This document shows, piece after piece, positions 52,178 through 61,670 of a stretch of DNA of 64,000 nt (within the stretch, counting starts at the first letter, position 1; every line of letters begins with the position of its first letter). The stretch covers positions 44,374 to 108,373 of the forward strand of contig CAVTCB010000006.1 of the NCBI GenBank assembly GCA_963733105.1, in the 5' to 3' direction. Under the pieces are notes generated by a model. The model saw only the letters and a program-made list of their open reading frames with translations. It did not search any database and was not told the DNA's origin. The translations under genes and the position numbers were made by a program. The stretch comes from JAFAYN01 sp963733105 (GTDB taxonomy: Bacteria; Gemmatimonadota; Gemmatimonadetes; Longimicrobiales; Longimicrobiaceae).

Positions 52178-53308
52178 TCAGAAGTACGACTGGAGGCCGC
52201 CGCGCCGGCGGACGTCGAGGGTGGCGCAGTGGAAGGAGCCGCCCAGGGCGTTGAAGCTCCGGAAGGGGCAGGGGATGGGCTCCATCCCCCACCCCCGCAG
52301 CATCTCCTGCAGCTCCGTTTCGTTCTCCTCCACCAGCACGTGGCGCTCGTCCAGGCTGAGGAGGTTCATGGAGACCCAGGCGCTGCTCATGTAGAGCCGC
52401 CGGTCGCCGTGGGCGTTCGGCTGCGGCGCGAAGCGGACGTCCCAGTCGCGGAACTGCGGCGGGACTTCGGGGAGGCGCTCCGGGTTGAGGAGGAGCTTCC
52501 CCGCCGCGAGGGGGAGCATCGTGGCGTCGATGTGCATGGGGTGCGGATCGTCCGTCTCCAGCACGTGCACGGTGTACGACGGGCCGAGGTGCCGGCGCAG
52601 CCACTCGATGCCGAGGGCGTTCGTGACGTGGCTGCGCTGGGCGAAGATGTCCCGCCCGCAGCGGATGAAGTCGGCCGCGTCGAAGGTGGGCTCGTACTCC
52701 GTGACCATGTACGGGGGCGCCCGGTGGCCGCCCGCCTCCTCCTCCGGGAGGAACTGCTCGTCGCGGAGGGTGGGGCGGGGGGCGGCGGTCCAGCGCGCGC
52801 CCGCCCGGAAGTACTCGGTGACGAGGGGGCGGAAGGCGTTCACCTCGAAGTACCTGCACCGCCACGCCATGGGCGCCTCGATGATCTCGTCCCCCACCAC
52901 CAGGAGGACGTCCCGGGGCATGGCGGCGTACATCCCGCTGCCGCTCTCCCAGTCCGGGGTGGAGAAGGGGCGGGATTGCTCGTCGGCCTGCGGGACGCGC
53001 ACCACCACGCCCTCCCGGTGGAGCAGCTCCGCCATGGCGTCCAGGTCGCGCTTCGCGGCGTCGACCACCTCCGCCGGGAAGGGGCGCCCGCCGAGCTGCT
53101 GGAAGAACCCGCACTGGTCCTCGGGGGTGGTGGCCGCGATCATGGGGCTCCAGGCGGGGACGTGCGCCCCGTCCGCGATCCCCACCACGACCTCCTCCAG
53201 CGGGTCCCACTCGTTGTACGAGCTCACGACCGGCCCGCGGGTCTGCGGGTCGGGGAGCGCGGTCGCGGCGGTCGGCACGGCGGGGTCTGCTACGGCTGGG
53301 GACTCCAT
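52178..53308 (-). CDS. Glycine amidinotransferase-like enzyme
   Basis: 376 residues, the length of the AGAT/StrB1 family (arginine:glycine and inosamine-phosphate amidinotransferases), which move the amidino group of arginine onto an amine. Hallmarks: SSYNEWDPLEEVVVG at the N-terminus, the catalytic His in PHPMHIDATMLPL, and the catalytic Cys in GGSFHCATLDVRRRG near the C-terminus. Start ATG 53308 with AGGAGAG upstream. It is monocistronic with a good promoter. The acceptor amine is unknown: it could make guanidinoacetate, or decorate an amine in a secondary metabolite. The NRPS locus is 17 kb away, with unrelated genes between. Confidence 0.9.
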   Translation of the reverse strand: MESPAVADPAVPTAATALPDPQTRGPVVSSYNEWDPLEEVVVGIADGAHVPAWSPMIAATTPEDQCGFFQQLGGRPFPAEVVDAAKRDLDAMAELLHREGVVVRVPQADEQSRPFSTPDWESGSGMYAAMPRDVLLVVGDEIIEAPMAWRCRYFEVNAFRPLVTEYFRAGARWTAAPRPTLRDEQFLPEEEAGGHRAPPYMVTEYEPTFDAADFIRCGRDIFAQRSHVTNALGIEWLRRHLGPSYTVHVLETDDPHPMHIDATMLPLAAGKLLLNPERLPEVPPQFRDWDVRFAPQPNAHGDRRLYMSSAWVSMNLLSLDERHVLVEENETELQEMLRGWGMEPIPCPFRSFNALGGSFHCATLDVRRRGGLQSYF

Positions 53309-53424
53309 GGACTCTCCTGTGTTGGCCGGCCAGCCCGGGAAGGCCGGCGCGCGGCGGCGAACCTGCTTCCTGCTGTAGATTGTCCCGTCACGTGCTTGCC
53401 GCGCGTACTTTTCGCGACAGGAAA

Positions 53425-53453
53425 ATCATACATCATGAGGTGGGATCATTCAA
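53425..53453 (-). promoter_or_regulatory. Promoter of the amidinotransferase gene
   Basis: Minus-strand TTGAAT (53453-53448), 17-bp spacer, TATGAT (53430-53425): a good sigma-70 promoter with a leader of ~110 nt before ATG 53308. It lies back to back with the plus-strand promoter at 53492. Confidence 0.55.
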
Positions 53454-53491
53454 GCCTCCCCGGAGAGCTTGGAGGCTGCGCGAGAGGGTCG

Positions 53492-53538
53492 TTGACATAC
53501 ATCGAAGCTCAATGTATGGTGGTGCGAGGTATCGCACC
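53492..53538 (+). promoter_or_regulatory. Promoter with two inverted repeats upstream of the ABC-2/M1 gene
   Basis: TTGACA (53492-53497), 17-bp spacer, TATGGT (53515-53520). The spacer and -10 contain an inverted repeat TACAT-N9-ATGTA. Immediately downstream is GGTGCGA-GGTA-TCGCACC (53521-53538), a perfect 7-bp repeat. Both are well placed to be operators, so this gene is probably tightly regulated; the regulator is not identified. Confidence 0.6.
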
Positions 53539-53575
53539 TCCGACAGCCGCTCCCTCGACCTGAAGACGCGACGGC

Positions 53576-56500
53576 ATGAAGCTCCGGGAGATCCTCCGCT
53601 TCGAGCTCGCCCACCAGCTGCGCCGTCCCTGGCCGTGGCTCTCCCTGGCGGTGCTGGTCGTCTTCGCGCTGGTGAGCACGCGGGTGGCCATCGTCCCCGT
53701 GACGCTGCCCCGGGACTTCGTCCTCAACTCGCCGTTCATCATCACCTCGGTCACCGTGTTCAGCTGCCAGGTCTGGCTCCTGCTGGCGCCGCCCGTCGCG
53801 GGTGAAGCGGCCGCGCGGGACGTGCACACGGGGATGTACCCGCTCGTGTACACGGCTCCCGTCGGCAAGCTGGAGTACCTGGGGGGACGGTTCCTGGCCG
53901 CGGTGGTCCTCCACGCGCTGATCCTGCTCGGCGTGCAGCTCGGGAGCCTCCTGGCCGTCTACGGCCCCGGCGCGAACCCGGACCTCGTCGGTCCCTTCCG
54001 GCCGGCCGCGTACCTCGCCGCGTACGCCTTCGTCGCGCTGCCCAACGTGCTCGTCGCGACGGCGGTGCAGTTCTCGGCGGCGCTGCTGACCGGCCGGCCC
54101 ATGGCGGCCTACGTCGGCAGCTTCGGCCTCTTCTTCCTCTCCTATCCGGTCACCCTCTTCCTGTACCTGTCGCGGCTGGCGAAGCCGGAGCTCGCGCTGC
54201 TGTCGGACCCGATCGGCGTGTTCGCGATCATGAACGAGATGATGTCGAACTGGACGATCGTGGAGAAGAACGTCCGCGCGTTCACGCTGGAGGGGCCGAT
54301 GCTCCTCAACCGGCTCGTGTGGATCGGCATCGCCCTGCTCACGCTCGCGCTCGTCCAGCTGCGCTTCCGCTTCGCGCACCGCGCCGACGCGGACCGGTTG
54401 AGCCGGCTGCTGCGCCGCTTCCGCGGGACGGCGCCGGCGGCCGACACCGCCGCGCCCGCGCGGGTCGCGGTCTCCGTCCCGCACGTGCGCCCGTCGTTCG
54501 GCTTCGCGACGCAGCTGCGCCAGACGCTGGCGTTCGCGGGGTCGTCGTTCCGGATGATCGCGACGAGCCTCCCCGGGCTCTTCCTGCTCGCCGCCTTCCC
54601 GGCGATGCTCGTCCTGATGATGCAGGTGGAGCTGCAGCAGTGGGGAGTGCCGCTGCTGCCGCGGACCGTCGAGATCGTCTCGCAGGCACCTCACGTTCCC
54701 GCTCACCGACCCCCTCAACTACTGGGTCATGGTGCCGCTGCTCGTCATCTTCTTCGCCGGCGAGCTCGTCTGGCGGGAGCGGGACGCGCGGCTGAGCGAG
54801 AACGTGGACGCGGCGCCGGTCCCCGAGTGGGTCCTCCTCGCCGGCAAGTACCTGGGGCTCGCCCTGGTGCTCGCCGCGCTCATGGCGGTGCTGACGGCGG
54901 CCGGGGTGCTCACCCAGGCGCTCCGGGGCTACCACGACTTCGAGGTCGGGCGGTACCTGCTGCTCCTGTTCGGCTTCCAGCTCCCCGAGTACCTGCTCTT
55001 CGCGATGCTCGCCCTCGCGATCCAGGTGGCCGTGGACCACAAGTACCTGGGCCCGCTGGCCGCGCTCGTGGTGTACCTCCTGATGATCTTCTCGGGCTTC
55101 CTCGGCGTCCACCACAACCTCCTCGTCTACTCCGCGGGTCCGGCCTGGTCGTTCACGGACATGCGCGGCTTCGGCGGGACCGTCGGCCCGTGGCTCTGGT
55201 TCAAGCTCTACTGGGCGGCGTGGGCGCTCCTGCTGGCGGTCGGGGCGAGGCTGGCGTGGGTGCGCGGGAGGGAGACCGGCTTCGCGAAGCGGCTGCGCAT
55301 CGCGCGGCTCCGCTCCACCCGCGCGGCGCTGGGCACGGCGGGGGTGGCGGCGGCGCTCGTCCTCGCGCTCGGCGGCTTCGTCTTCTACAACACGAACGTG
55401 CTCAACGAGTACGTCACCGACGACGAGCTGGTGCGCCGCCGCGCCGACTACGAGCGGCGGTACGGGAAGTACGAGGGGAAGCCGCAGCCCGTGCGCGTCC
55501 ACACGGAGCTGCGGGTGGAGCTCCATCCCCGGCGGGGAGCCGCGACCCTGCGCGGCCGCTACCGCCTGGTCAACCGCAGCGGCGCGCCGATCGACTCCGT
55601 GCACCTGGAGCCGGCGTTCTACGTGGAGACCCGCGTGGCGTTCGACCGCCCGGCGAGACGGGTGGTGGCCGACGACGAGCTGGGCCACCACGTCTACGCG
55701 CTGGACGAGCCGCTCCGGCCGGGCGACTCGATGACGCTGGGCTTCGACGTGCGGCTCGAGCCGCGGGGCTTCCGCAACACCGGCCTCCGCACCAACGGGG
55801 CGGGGCAGGCGATCCTGGAGAACGGCACCTACCTGACGGGCTCCGCGCTCCCGGTCATCGGCTACCAGCCGCTCCGCGAGCTGTGGAGCGCGGAGGACCG
55901 GCGCGAGCACGGCCTGCCGCGGCAGGTCACCCTCCCCCCGCCCGGCGACGTCGACCCGGGGGTGGCGGCGAGCGCTCCGGCCACCTTCGAAGCGATCGTC
56001 GGCACCGACGCCGGCCAGGTGGCGGTCGCGCCGGGGGAGCTGCGCCGCACGTGGAGCGAAGGGGAGCGCCGCTACTTCCACTACGCCAGCGGCGTCCCCA
56101 TCAGCGGGATGCACGTCTTCTTCTCCGCCGGCTACGCGGTGCACCGCGAGCGCTGGAGGAACGTGGACGTCCAGCTCTTCGTCCACCCGGGGCACCGGGA
56201 GCACCTGGAGCGCCTGCTCCGCGGCGTGCGGGCGTCGCTGGACTACTACTCGGAGCAGTTCGGTCCCTATCCGTACCCGTTCCTCCAGGTGGTCGAGCAG
56301 CCCGGCAACTTCTTCGGGATGGGGGTGGACGGGAGCGGCGTGATCACCGGTGGGGAGGGCTTCTTCCTGCTGGACCCGCGGGGCGACGGCTTCGACGCGA
56401 TCTTCGAGGTGGTGGCGCACGAGGTGGGGCACCAGTGGTGGGGGGTGCAGCTCAAGCCCGCGTTCGCCGAGGGGGGCGGCGTGATCTCCGAAGGCCTCGC

Positions 56501-57188
56501 CTGGTACTCCGCGATGCAGCTGGTGAAGAACGCGAAGGACCGGGAAGCGCTGCGGCGGTTCATGAGCTTCATGCGCGAGCCGAACCCGTGGCCGCCGGTC
56601 CGCACGGGGCTTCCGCTGCTCCGCGCGATGGACCCCTGGGCCAACTACCGCAAGGGCCCGTACGCGATGCACGCGCTCAGCGAGTACGTGGGCGAAGCCC
56701 GCGTGAACGGCGCGCTGCGGAGCCTGGTGGAGAAGAAGGCCTCGTCCCTCGCCACCACCCTCGACCTGTACCGCGAGCTGCAGGCGGTCACGCCCGACTC
56801 GCTCAGGCCCCTGCTGCACGACCTGTTCGAGGTGAACACGTTCTGGACGTTCGACACGAGGCAGGCCACGGCGCGGCGGACGGCGGCGGGGACGTGGGAG
56901 GTGACGCTGGAGGTGGAGGCGCACAAGGTCGTGGCCGACAGCGCCGGCAGGGAGACGGAGCTGCCGGTGACGGAGGGGGTGGAGATCGGGATCTTCGCGC
57001 CCGCCGGGCCGGGCGAGGTCCTGGGGAGGCCGCTGTACGTGCGGAAGCACCGCGTCCGCTCCGGGAGGCAGACGATCACGGTGACGGTGCCGGGCCGGCC
57101 CGACCGGGGCGGGATCGACCCGTACAACCTCCTCGACTGGGAGGAGGGCGACAACATCGAGCCGATCGAGGTGGCGGGCAGGGACTGA
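53576..57188 (+). CDS. ABC-2-type membrane protein fused to M1-family aminopeptidase (frame break near 54,687)
   Basis: About 1,200 residues. The N-terminal ~590 residues carry twelve or so hydrophobic helices in ABC-2 permease style (LSLAVLVVFALVS, VVLHALILLGVQLGSLLAVYG, GSFGLFFLSYPVTLFLYL ... NYWVMVPLLVIFFAGELVWRERDARLSENVDAAP). After the last helix (LVLALGGFVFYNTNVLNEY) follows a gluzincin peptidase: N-terminal beta domain, then HEVGHQWWG with the zinc-ligand Glu in GVISEG. The active site should face the periplasm. Such fusions occur in Bacteroidota and Gemmatimonadota, usually beside an ABC ATPase, which I do not see here. Near 54,687 the frame changes (VSQAPHVPAH versus RHLTFPLTDPLNYW); removing one base restores it. 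Read as two proteins, the second would start at ATG 54729 within a conserved helix. Confidence 0.87.
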
Positions 57189-57194
57189 CGATTC

Positions 57195-58272
57195 CTACCG
57201 CCCGCGCTCCAGCTCGTCCAGCGCGAGCCCCAGCCGGACCAGCCCCTCGCTGAAGACCGCCGGGTCCGCGCCGAGGCCGATGCGGACGTGGGCGGGGAGC
57301 TCGAAGAAGCGGCCGGGGACCAGGGCGGTGTCGTACCGCTCGCGCAGCAGCGACCAGAGGGCGTCGGCGCGGCCGGAGCGGAGGCGCGGGAAGGAGACGG
57401 TGCCGGCGCGGTGCTCCGTCCAGTCGAGGTCGTCGCGCGAGCGGTAGAAGGCGTTCAGCGCCGCGCCGTTCGCCTCCATCAGCGCGCGGGAGCGGGCGGC
57501 GATCCGGTCCAGGTGGCGGATGGCGGCGACGCCCAGCCGCTCGGCGGGATGCGCGTTGATGTTGCTGAAGAGCGAGTTGAGCCGCCACAGGCGGTCGACG
57601 ACCGCCGGCTCGGCGAACACCCATCCGCAGCGCAGGCCGTTGAGGCCGTAGACCTTGGTCAGGCTGCTGGTGACGACGATCTCCGGGCCCAGGTGGAAGG
57701 CCGTGCGCGGAGCGGCCTCGAACAGCGCGTCCAGGTAGACCTCGTCCACCAGCACGCGCGCGCCGGCGCCGCGCGCGACCTCGCCGAGGCGGCGCAGCGT
57801 GTCGTCGTCCGTGAGCGCGCCCGACGGGTTGTGCAGGTTGGTGAGGACCACCAGCCGCGTGCGCGGGGTGATGCGCCTCGCCACCTCGTCCGGGTCGACG
57901 CGGAAGCCGTCCTCCGCGCGGCGGGGGAAGCGCTCGCACGCGCGCCCCCAGGTACCGCGCGACGGCCAGCAGCGGCTCGTACGTGGGGTGCTCGATCAGC
58001 ACCTCGTCCCCCGGCTCCAGCAGCGCGGCCATCGCCAGGTGGTTCGCCATGGACGTCCCCGCCGCCGGGAAGACGGACTCCGCCGGGACGCCGTACCGCC
58101 CGCCGATCGCCTCCAGCAGCGGCGGATGGACGTCCGGCCCGCTCAGCTCCAGCTCGTCCGGCGCGACCGGGAGGTCGCGGAGCGGGAAGTGCGGCGCTCC
58201 GCTCGACATCAGGTTGAAGCGCGCCCCGCCCTGCGTCTTCACCCACCCCAGGTATTCCGATCCGCCGGTCAT
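57195..58272 (-). CDS. Class I/II PLP-dependent aminotransferase (frame break near 57,936)
   Basis: About 359 residues. The N-terminal part from ATG 58272 has FNLMSSGAPHFPLRDLPV, ESVFPAAGTSMANHLAMAALLEPGDEVLIEHPTYEPLLAVARYLGARV. The C-terminal part one frame over has VVLTNLHNPSGALTDD, DEVYLDALF, the PLP lysine in TSSLTKVYGLNGLRCGW, and the carboxylate-binding Arg in HVRIGLGA. The break is an apparent extra base in gtgcgagcg; both halves are needed for a fold-type-I enzyme. The substrate is unknown. The start overlaps the permease stop by ATGA, so it is coupled to an amino-acid permease, which suggests a role in amino-acid uptake and conversion. Confidence 0.87.
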
Positions 58273-59630
58273 CCCCGCCTCCGCCAGAGGAGGTAGACGG
58301 GGACGCCGGCCAGCATGATGGCGATCCCCACGGCGCTGTTCCCCGGCGCGCGGTAGACGGTGGCGGCCACGATCACGGCGCACGCGGCGGCGAAGAACGC
58401 GGTGGTCCACGGGTGGCCGGGGGCGCGGGCGCCGCCGTCCTCCGCCTCTCCGGCGGCGCGCCGGCGGAAGACGAAGAGCGTCCCCGCCGTGAGACCGAAG
58501 AAGATGAAGTCCACGGAGACGACGTAGCCCAGGATCTGCTCGTAGGTGCCGGAGAGGGCGATGGCAAGCGCCAGCACGCCCTGCAGCACGATGGCGACCA
58601 CCGGTGCGCGCGTGCGCGGGTCGATCCACGCCACGCGGCGGAAGAAGAGCCCGTCCGCCGCCATGGCGAAGTAGACGCGCGGCGCCGTCAGCATTCCCTG
58701 GCTCAGGAAGCCGAGGGTGGAGACGGCGATCCCCGCCGCGATCAGCGCCGCGCCGCGCTCGCCGAACGCCAGCCGCATCACGGTGGAAGCGGGCGCCGGG
58801 CTCGCCGCCAGCCCCGCCGCGCCGAGCGCGAGGACACAGGCCACGTTGACGGCCACGTACAGCACGATCACGCCGCCGACGCCGACCAGCAGCCCGCGCG
58901 CGAGGTCGCGCCGCGGGTCGCGCATCTCGGCCGCGACGAACGACGCCGTCTGCCACCCGCCGTAGGCGAACATCACCGGGGTCAGCGCCGCGAGGAAGGC
59001 GAGGAGCGTCGCGCCGCCCGGCGACGCCGGCGCGGGCGGGGCGGCGGCCGGCGGGGCGTCGACGAAGAAGAGCCCGGCGGTGACGAGCGCGGCGATGGCC
59101 AGGATCTTCAGCACCATCAGCCCGCTCTGCACGCTGCTCCCGGCGCGCACGCCCAGGCAGTTGACCCCCACCAGCAGCGCGAGCGCCCCGGCCGCGACGA
59201 CGGGCTCGGAGAACGGGAGGTGCGCGGCCTCGCGCAGGTAGCGCGCGCAGGTGACGGCGACGGCCGCCATCCCGCCGGTCTGGATCACCAGCAGGAGCGC
59301 CCAGCCGTAGACGAAGGCGACGGCGGGGTGGTAGGCGTCGCGCAGGTAGGCGTACTGGCCGCCCACCTGCGGCCGCCGCGCGGCGAGCTCGGCGTAGACG
59401 AACGCGCCCGCCAGCGCCACGGCGCCGCCCGCCAGCCACGCGCCCACGATCAGCGGCGGGGAGGGCACCTGCCGCGCGACGACGTGCGGGTTGACGAAGA
59501 TCCCCGAGCCGATGATCCCGCCCATCACGATCATGGTCGCGTCGAAGCGCCCCAGCCGGCGCGCCAGCCCCGGCGCGCCGTCCGGGGCCGCGTCAGCCGC
59601 CGCGGGCACCGCCTGTCCGGTCGTGCTCAA
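58269..59630 (-). CDS. APC-family amino-acid permease
   Basis: 453 residues, about 12 transmembrane helices. The first helix carries the family motif MGGIIGSGIFVNP, and the second the conserved GAWLAGGAVALAGAFVYAELAARRPQVGGQYAYLRDAY. Similar to SteT/LAT-type exchangers. The start is TTG 59630, overlapping the Fic stop (TTGA); no better start is visible. Its own stop overlaps the aminotransferase start. Substrate unknown. Confidence 0.92.
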   Translation of the reverse strand: MSTTGQAVPAAADAAPDGAPGLARRLGRFDATMIVMGGIIGSGIFVNPHVVARQVPSPPLIVGAWLAGGAVALAGAFVYAELAARRPQVGGQYAYLRDAYHPAVAFVYGWALLLVIQTGGMAAVAVTCARYLREAAHLPFSEPVVAAGALALLVGVNCLGVRAGSSVQSGLMVLKILAIAALVTAGLFFVDAPPAAAPPAPASPGGATLLAFLAALTPVMFAYGGWQTASFVAAEMRDPRRDLARGLLVGVGGVIVLYVAVNVACVLALGAAGLAASPAPASTVMRLAFGERGAALIAAGIAVSTLGFLSQGMLTAPRVYFAMAADGLFFRRVAWIDPRTRAPVVAIVLQGVLALAIALSGTYEQILGYVVSVDFIFFGLTAGTLFVFRRRAAGEAEDGGARAPGHPWTTAFFAAACAVIVAATVYRAPGNSAVGIAIMLAGVPVYLLWRRRG

Positions 59631-61240
59631 TCATGGTCCCCGGTGGGTGAGGGTGGGGAGGAGGGGCCGACGGATTCGGATCTCACTCCGAATTCCCGGT
59701 TGTACAGGGCTTCGACTCGTGCCACTTCTTCCTCACGAAGCTCTACGAACTCGCCTGTGCGAGCACGCTCGGAGAGGCTTCCTCCGTTCTGCTGCAGGAA
59801 CCTGTGCAGGAGGCTGGCCTTCCTCTGCGGCATGTCGACGATCTGCTGGATTCCCGTGATGAACCGGTCGTATCCCTCCAGGAATGCAACCTCGTCAGGG
59901 AGATCCCGCTCCACGGTTTGCTCGATGCACCGATACAGGAACTCGGCGTGCGCAGTAGCATCGAAGTACCGGTAGTAGTCGCCGGTCTCGTTCAGCACCT
60001 CGACGTTGAAGTCCTCGGTCGCTCGCCAATCGACAAACGGTAGCAGGGGCGCCGAATAGCTCTCCAGGACCCGCTTGTACGAGTCGATCTCGCGTAGGAT
60101 CGCGGCGCTGACGGGAAAGACGACACCGGGTGGGTTGTACCCGGCCTCGGCCAGCACGTGGTGGATGAGCCAGCGGTGGATCCGGCCGTTGCCATCCTCG
60201 AAGGGGTGCACGTACACGAAGCCGAAGGCCAGTCCGGCGGCTGCGACCACCGGGTCCACCTTTCCGGTAACCGTGCGGCGGTCGTAGACGACCATTCCTT
60301 CCACGAGCGCGCCCAGGTCCTCCGGTCGTGCGCTGACATGCTCCGGGAGCGGCTGCTGGGTTATCCGGTCATGGCTGCCGACGAACCCGCCTGTCGTTCG
60401 TAGCCCCAGTTTCACGAAGCGCGCATCGCCGATCACCTCGGCCTGCAGCCGCTCCAGTTCAGCTACGCCGAGCGCCCGGCTCCCTGCCCGACCGATCGCG
60501 CGTGCCCACCGCTGGGCACGCTCCAGGTTCGGCTGCTCTCCTTCGATCTGAAAGGAAGAACGGCTGTCGCTGAGGAGCAGGAAGGCCGCTGCGCGAGTGA
60601 TCACGTCCGGTGGCGTCCGTCCGATGATCGCGCGCGCCCGCTCGCTGAAGTTGCGTCCCGTATATCCATCGAGGAGCGGAGTACGGCGCACCAGTGGACA
60701 GAAGTCCCGTGCTCCGGGAAGGTTGTCGATCACCCGGTGGCGAGACGACGGCCTGCCTTTTTCAAGGGCGTACTGCTGCCGTGGATCGAGCACGTGAACT
60801 GCACGCACGGTGCCCAGGTCGGGTATGTCGAGCCGTCTCTGGGTCAACCATTCGTAGAGAAACCAGAGCCGGCGCGTATAGGACCCCGTCGGCTTTTCGC
60901 GAACCACCCCGGCCACCTCTTCGGCCTCCATGACAGAGAAGAGGGCGGCCAGGACGGACAGGTTCACACCTTCCCACTTCAGCGCGAACTCCAGGTGTGC
61001 GCCGGGCGACTCCTGCTTCGGAGCATGCCGCGGAGTCAGCATGCGCCACGCATGACTGGAGACTGGGTGGTGCCGGGCCGCCGTCGCAGTGAGGACCGGA
61101 GGAAGGGGAACGGGAAGATCGAACCGGTCGATCAGCCAGGCGTACCCTGCCGGGTGGGCTGGCTCCGGAAGCTCTCGACCGCGAAAAACGTTCAGCAGCT
61201 GCGGATTTCGATCAAACATCCTGACCATGTGTGAAAACAA
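59627..61240 (-). CDS. Fic-domain protein (AMPylase-type) with N-terminal inhibitory motif
   Basis: 537 residues. The Fic core HPFEDGNGRIHR is complete (catalytic His, phosphate-binding GNG, Arg), so it should be able to transfer AMP or another nucleotide moiety to a protein hydroxyl. Upstream, SSFQIEGE matches the inhibitory (S/T)xxxE(G/N) helix, placed N-terminal of the core as in class II Fic proteins, so activity is probably self-restrained. The N-terminal ~190 residues and the C-terminal ~150 residues have no family I recognise; the C-terminal part could be a wing-like DNA-binding extension. Codon use and GC are lower than in the neighbours, suggesting recent transfer. First gene of a three-gene overlapping operon. 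Confidence 0.88.
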   Translation of the reverse strand: MFSHMVRMFDRNPQLLNVFRGRELPEPAHPAGYAWLIDRFDLPVPLPPVLTATAARHHPVSSHAWRMLTPRHAPKQESPGAHLEFALKWEGVNLSVLAALFSVMEAEEVAGVVREKPTGSYTRRLWFLYEWLTQRRLDIPDLGTVRAVHVLDPRQQYALEKGRPSSRHRVIDNLPGARDFCPLVRRTPLLDGYTGRNFSERARAIIGRTPPDVITRAAAFLLLSDSRSSFQIEGEQPNLERAQRWARAIGRAGSRALGVAELERLQAEVIGDARFVKLGLRTTGGFVGSHDRITQQPLPEHVSARPEDLGALVEGMVVYDRRTVTGKVDPVVAAAGLAFGFVYVHPFEDGNGRIHRWLIHHVLAEAGYNPPGVVFPVSAAILREIDSYKRVLESYSAPLLPFVDWRATEDFNVEVLNETGDYYRYFDATAHAEFLYRCIEQTVERDLPDEVAFLEGYDRFITGIQQIVDMPQRKASLLHRFLQQNGGSLSERARTGEFVELREEEVARVEALYNREFGVRSESVGPSSPPSPTGDHD

Positions 61241-61670
61241 TTCGCGAACTGCGAAAACTCATCATTAAATGCGTATCGTGTGAAATATAATCGGATTGGC
61301 AGCAGGGAGCAATTATTATCAGCCACAGGCTCTTCACATCCGGTCGTCTTCATCTGCCAGGCCCCTTGACGATGTTCCGCCGCGTTCAGATCGTTTGTGG
61401 TGCCGGCCTCTCCCCAGGTGTAAAACCCCGAATCCGCGGAGTGGCTACCGGAAAATGGGGCCACACCGTGCCGGCCTCGCAGCAGAGCGGCCCCTTTGTC
61501 CTGGGCGGGCTTCCTCGCCGACGTCCGAAGCGGCACCCACCGGGGATGTTCGGCGTTTCAGCTGGAAAATGGGTGGTTTCGTCCCACGAACCTTGTTGCA
61601 CGGGCTGCCCGGGAGCAGGATTCCTGAGGCGGAGGCGGCGGCTCCACGGCATCAGCTCCCTGGAAACACC
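61241..61670. other. Intergenic region between Fic and LytS-like genes
   Basis: A 430-bp divergent promoter region. The first ~80 bp are AT-rich against a >70% GC background, with a TATATT-like box for the Fic gene, the repeated word GTGTGAAA (61,230 and 61,278) and an imperfect palindrome TTCGCGAACTGCGAA. Further on, two related direct repeats CCGGAAAATGGG (61,448) and CTGGAAAATGGG (61,562) lie 114 bp apart. No ORF here looks protein-like, although the LytS frame stays open back to 61,296. Confidence 0.4.

Noticed and set aside
61296..61670. N-terminal extension of the LytS-like kinase to 61,296
   Set aside because: The extra 125 residues lack any domain or membrane segment and contain promoter-like repeats. 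TTG 61671 lies just before the first membrane helix.
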